Source: Bradyrhizobium sp. CCGE-LA001
Lineage (GTDB): Bacteria; Pseudomonadota; Alphaproteobacteria; Rhizobiales; Xanthobacteraceae
Length of the DNA stretch: 64,000 nucleotides
Direction: 5' to 3'
Assembly (NCBI RefSeq): GCF_000296215.2
Contig: NZ_CP013949.1
Coordinates: forward strand, 4,271,501-4,335,500
Program-made: the position numbers and the translations under genes
In this document: positions 62,901-64,000 of the stretch, piece after piece
Layout of the letters: every line of letters starts with the position of its first letter
How positions within the stretch are numbered: the stretch's first letter is position 1
Notes under the pieces: model-generated
What the model was told of the DNA's origin: nothing
The model's input: the letters and a program-made list of their open reading frames with translations, nothing else
Databases searched by the model: none

Positions 62901-63250
62901 CTACAGGAAGCGAGATCGGAAACGAACCTCATCGATGACGACGTAACGCCTGAAAAGCCCCTGACCGAACTGGTCGATGGCTTCCAGCAGCCGCGCCAGC
63001 ACCAGCGAACCGTGCTCCGGATCAATACGCAGCAAGACGAGTCCAGGATGGTTTGGCCGCGTCGAAATACCAGTTCGCCGAAATCCATGTCAGCCGTGAG
63101 GAGAATCCGGCCTTCCCGGGCTGCGAGCGCGATGACCTCCACGTCGCTCAAGCTTGCCGCAAATTCGGCGACATAGAGCACGTCGTGACCGGCACCGCGC
63201 AGCTCTCGCACAAGCGAGGCGACGATACACTCTTCGGCGAGCCACAGCAT
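62901..63250 (-). pseudogene. DUF5615 PIN-like toxin gene with a frameshift
   Basis: The 5' frame (ATG 63250) reads MLWLAEECIVASLVRELRGA then GHDVLYVAEFAASLSDVEVI and ILLTADMDFGELVFRR, the DUF5615 (PIN/Mut7-C-like) pattern with the Asp pair. Near 63045-63062 the family sequence moves to another frame, GLVLLRIDPEHGSLVLARLL and on to VVIDEVRFRSRFL, ending at TAG 62901-62903. The span of 350 bases is not a multiple of three. It follows the DUF433 antitoxin gene directly, so the pair is a toxin-antitoxin module with a broken toxin. Confidence 0.8.
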
Positions 63251-63253
63251 ACA

Positions 63254-63475
63254 TCAGCGATAAATGATGTCTTCGTCGGCCAGATAGTCAGCCGCGAACG
63301 CCTGGGCCGCTCGAATATCGTCGGGCGTAAGCCGCGGGTGCTCCGAAAGGATGGTTTCGGTCGTCATCCCAGCGCCCAGTTCGCGCAACACCAGTTCGAC
63401 CGGTACACGTGTCCCGCGTATCACGGGCTTGCCGTCCATGATCGCCGGGTTGATTTCGATCCGCTCCTGTCGCAT
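63254..63475 (-). CDS. DUF433 family antitoxin
   Basis: A 73-residue protein, MRQERIEINPAIMDGKPVIR then GTRVPVELVLRELGAGMTTE and LTPDDIRAAQAFAADYL, the DUF433 domain of antitoxins usually paired with DUF5615 toxins. It probably folds as a small winged-helix-like DNA binder. The gene is intact, while its partner downstream is frameshifted. The stop lies three bases before the toxin start. Confidence 0.88.
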   Translation of the reverse strand: MRQERIEINPAIMDGKPVIRGTRVPVELVLRELGAGMTTETILSEHPRLTPDDIRAAQAFAADYLADEDIIYR

Positions 63476-63542
63476 GGCTGTCCTCGAACTCTACGAACCT
63501 TAGCACGCCGCATCTGCTTGTCAGCGAGCTCAAAACCTGCAC

Positions 63543-64000
63543 ATGCCCTACTCCCTCGCCATCTTCGATCTCGACGGCACCCTCGCCGATAGCTTTCCCT
63601 GGTTCCTGCGCACCATCAACGACGTCGCCGATCGATTCGATTTTCGCTGCGTCGCGCAGGAGGAGATCGAACAGCTCCGCCATGCATCGAGCCGCGAGAT
63701 CCTTTCACGGCTCGAAGTGCCCTTGTGGAAGCTGCCGGCGATTGCGCGGCATGCGCGGCGGCTGAAGGCGGAGGCAGCAAGCGAGATTCCGCTGTTTGCG
63801 GGCGTCGAGGCGATGCTGCGGACGCTGGCTGAGAACGGCGTGCAGCTTGCGCTGGTGACCTCCGACAGCGAAGCCAATGCGCGCGAGAAGCTCGGAGAGG
63901 CCGCGGCGCTGTTTTCACATTTCGACTGCGCGGCGTCGCTGTTCGGCAAACCCGCCAAATTCCGCCGGGTCATCCGCCGGGCCGGCGTCACGCCTGACCG
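63543..64000 (+). CDS. HAD-superfamily hydrolase, N-terminal part (cut by window edge)
   Basis: At least 152 residues, incomplete at the right edge. Motif I is FDLDGTLADS (Asp9/Asp11), followed by the cap domain (FDFRCVAQEEIEQLRHASSR) and motif II in LALVTSDSEANAREKL. It resembles phosphoglycolate-phosphatase-like HAD enzymes. The substrate is unknown. The start is ATG 63543 and it is divergent from the DUF433 gene. Confidence 0.88.
   Translation, partial: MPYSLAIFDLDGTLADSFPWFLRTINDVADRFDFRCVAQEEIEQLRHASSREILSRLEVPLWKLPAIARHARRLKAEAASEIPLFAGVEAMLRTLAENGVQLALVTSDSEANAREKLGEAAALFSHFDCAASLFGKPAKFRRVIRRAGVTPD

Overview
The window reads as chromosomal DNA of a Bradyrhizobium-type alphaproteobacterium (Nitrobacteraceae). 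The support is the high GC content, the ndvB/ndvC pair for cyclic beta-(1,3),(1,6)-glucan (the Bradyrhizobium osmoregulatory and symbiotic glucan), three Omp25/31-like porins whose mature ends begin ADLAARPYTKAP-like, GTTC-N7-GTTC LexA boxes, sdhE beside mfd and recG, and several families of palindromic intergenic repeats typical of this group. No rRNA operon, CRISPR array, intact transposase or integrase was found. One tRNA (Lys, anticodon TTT) is present.

Layout. 1-10.8 kb: housekeeping (mfd 3'-truncated by the window edge, sdhE, recG, two NAD(P)-binding dehydrogenases, a DUF502 membrane protein, glmS, glmU). 10.9-18.9 kb: cell envelope (a SPOR-like membrane protein, MgtC family, ndvC, a secreted Cys-containing protein, ndvB). 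19.3-24.2 kb: an accessory stretch beginning at tRNA-Lys, with a 52-bp duplication of the tRNA 3' end 1.7 kb downstream, small orphan genes, a decayed gene copy and a Tat-exported Gly-rich protein. 24.5-27.7 kb: a complete second Mfd-like translocase. 28-34.8 kb: small exported proteins, a NUDIX hydrolase, an AI-2E family permease, acetoacetyl-CoA synthetase and a three-repeat secreted Cys protein. 35-42.8 kb: a formyltransferase-like protein, two small exported proteins, RidA, a DMT permease, a secreted caspase-like protein, a BrnA-like antitoxin with no partner, cysK and tgt. 43-47.2 kb: patatin lipoprotein and TetR regulator between two matching operator-like palindromes, a PepSY protein, and asd preceded by a threonine-rich leader peptide and attenuator. 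47.3-54 kb: queA, two cyclophilins, coaD and gyrA. 54-62 kb: ssb and uvrA, each with a LexA-type box, separated by three tandem porin genes. 61.9-64 kb: a DinB-family gene, two frameshifted genes, a DUF433 antitoxin and a HAD hydrolase cut by the edge.

Working together. Mfd, UvrA, RecG, SSB and the second Mfd are a DNA-repair set. GlmS and GlmU supply UDP-GlcNAc. NdvB and NdvC make periplasmic glucan. QueA and Tgt are both queuosine enzymes but lie 4.5 kb apart. The strongest regulatory signal is the Thr-codon-rich leader plus terminator before asd, which predicts ribosome-mediated attenuation of the aspartate family pathway by threonine. Start sites were adjusted where Shine-Dalgarno position or family length argued against the longest frame.
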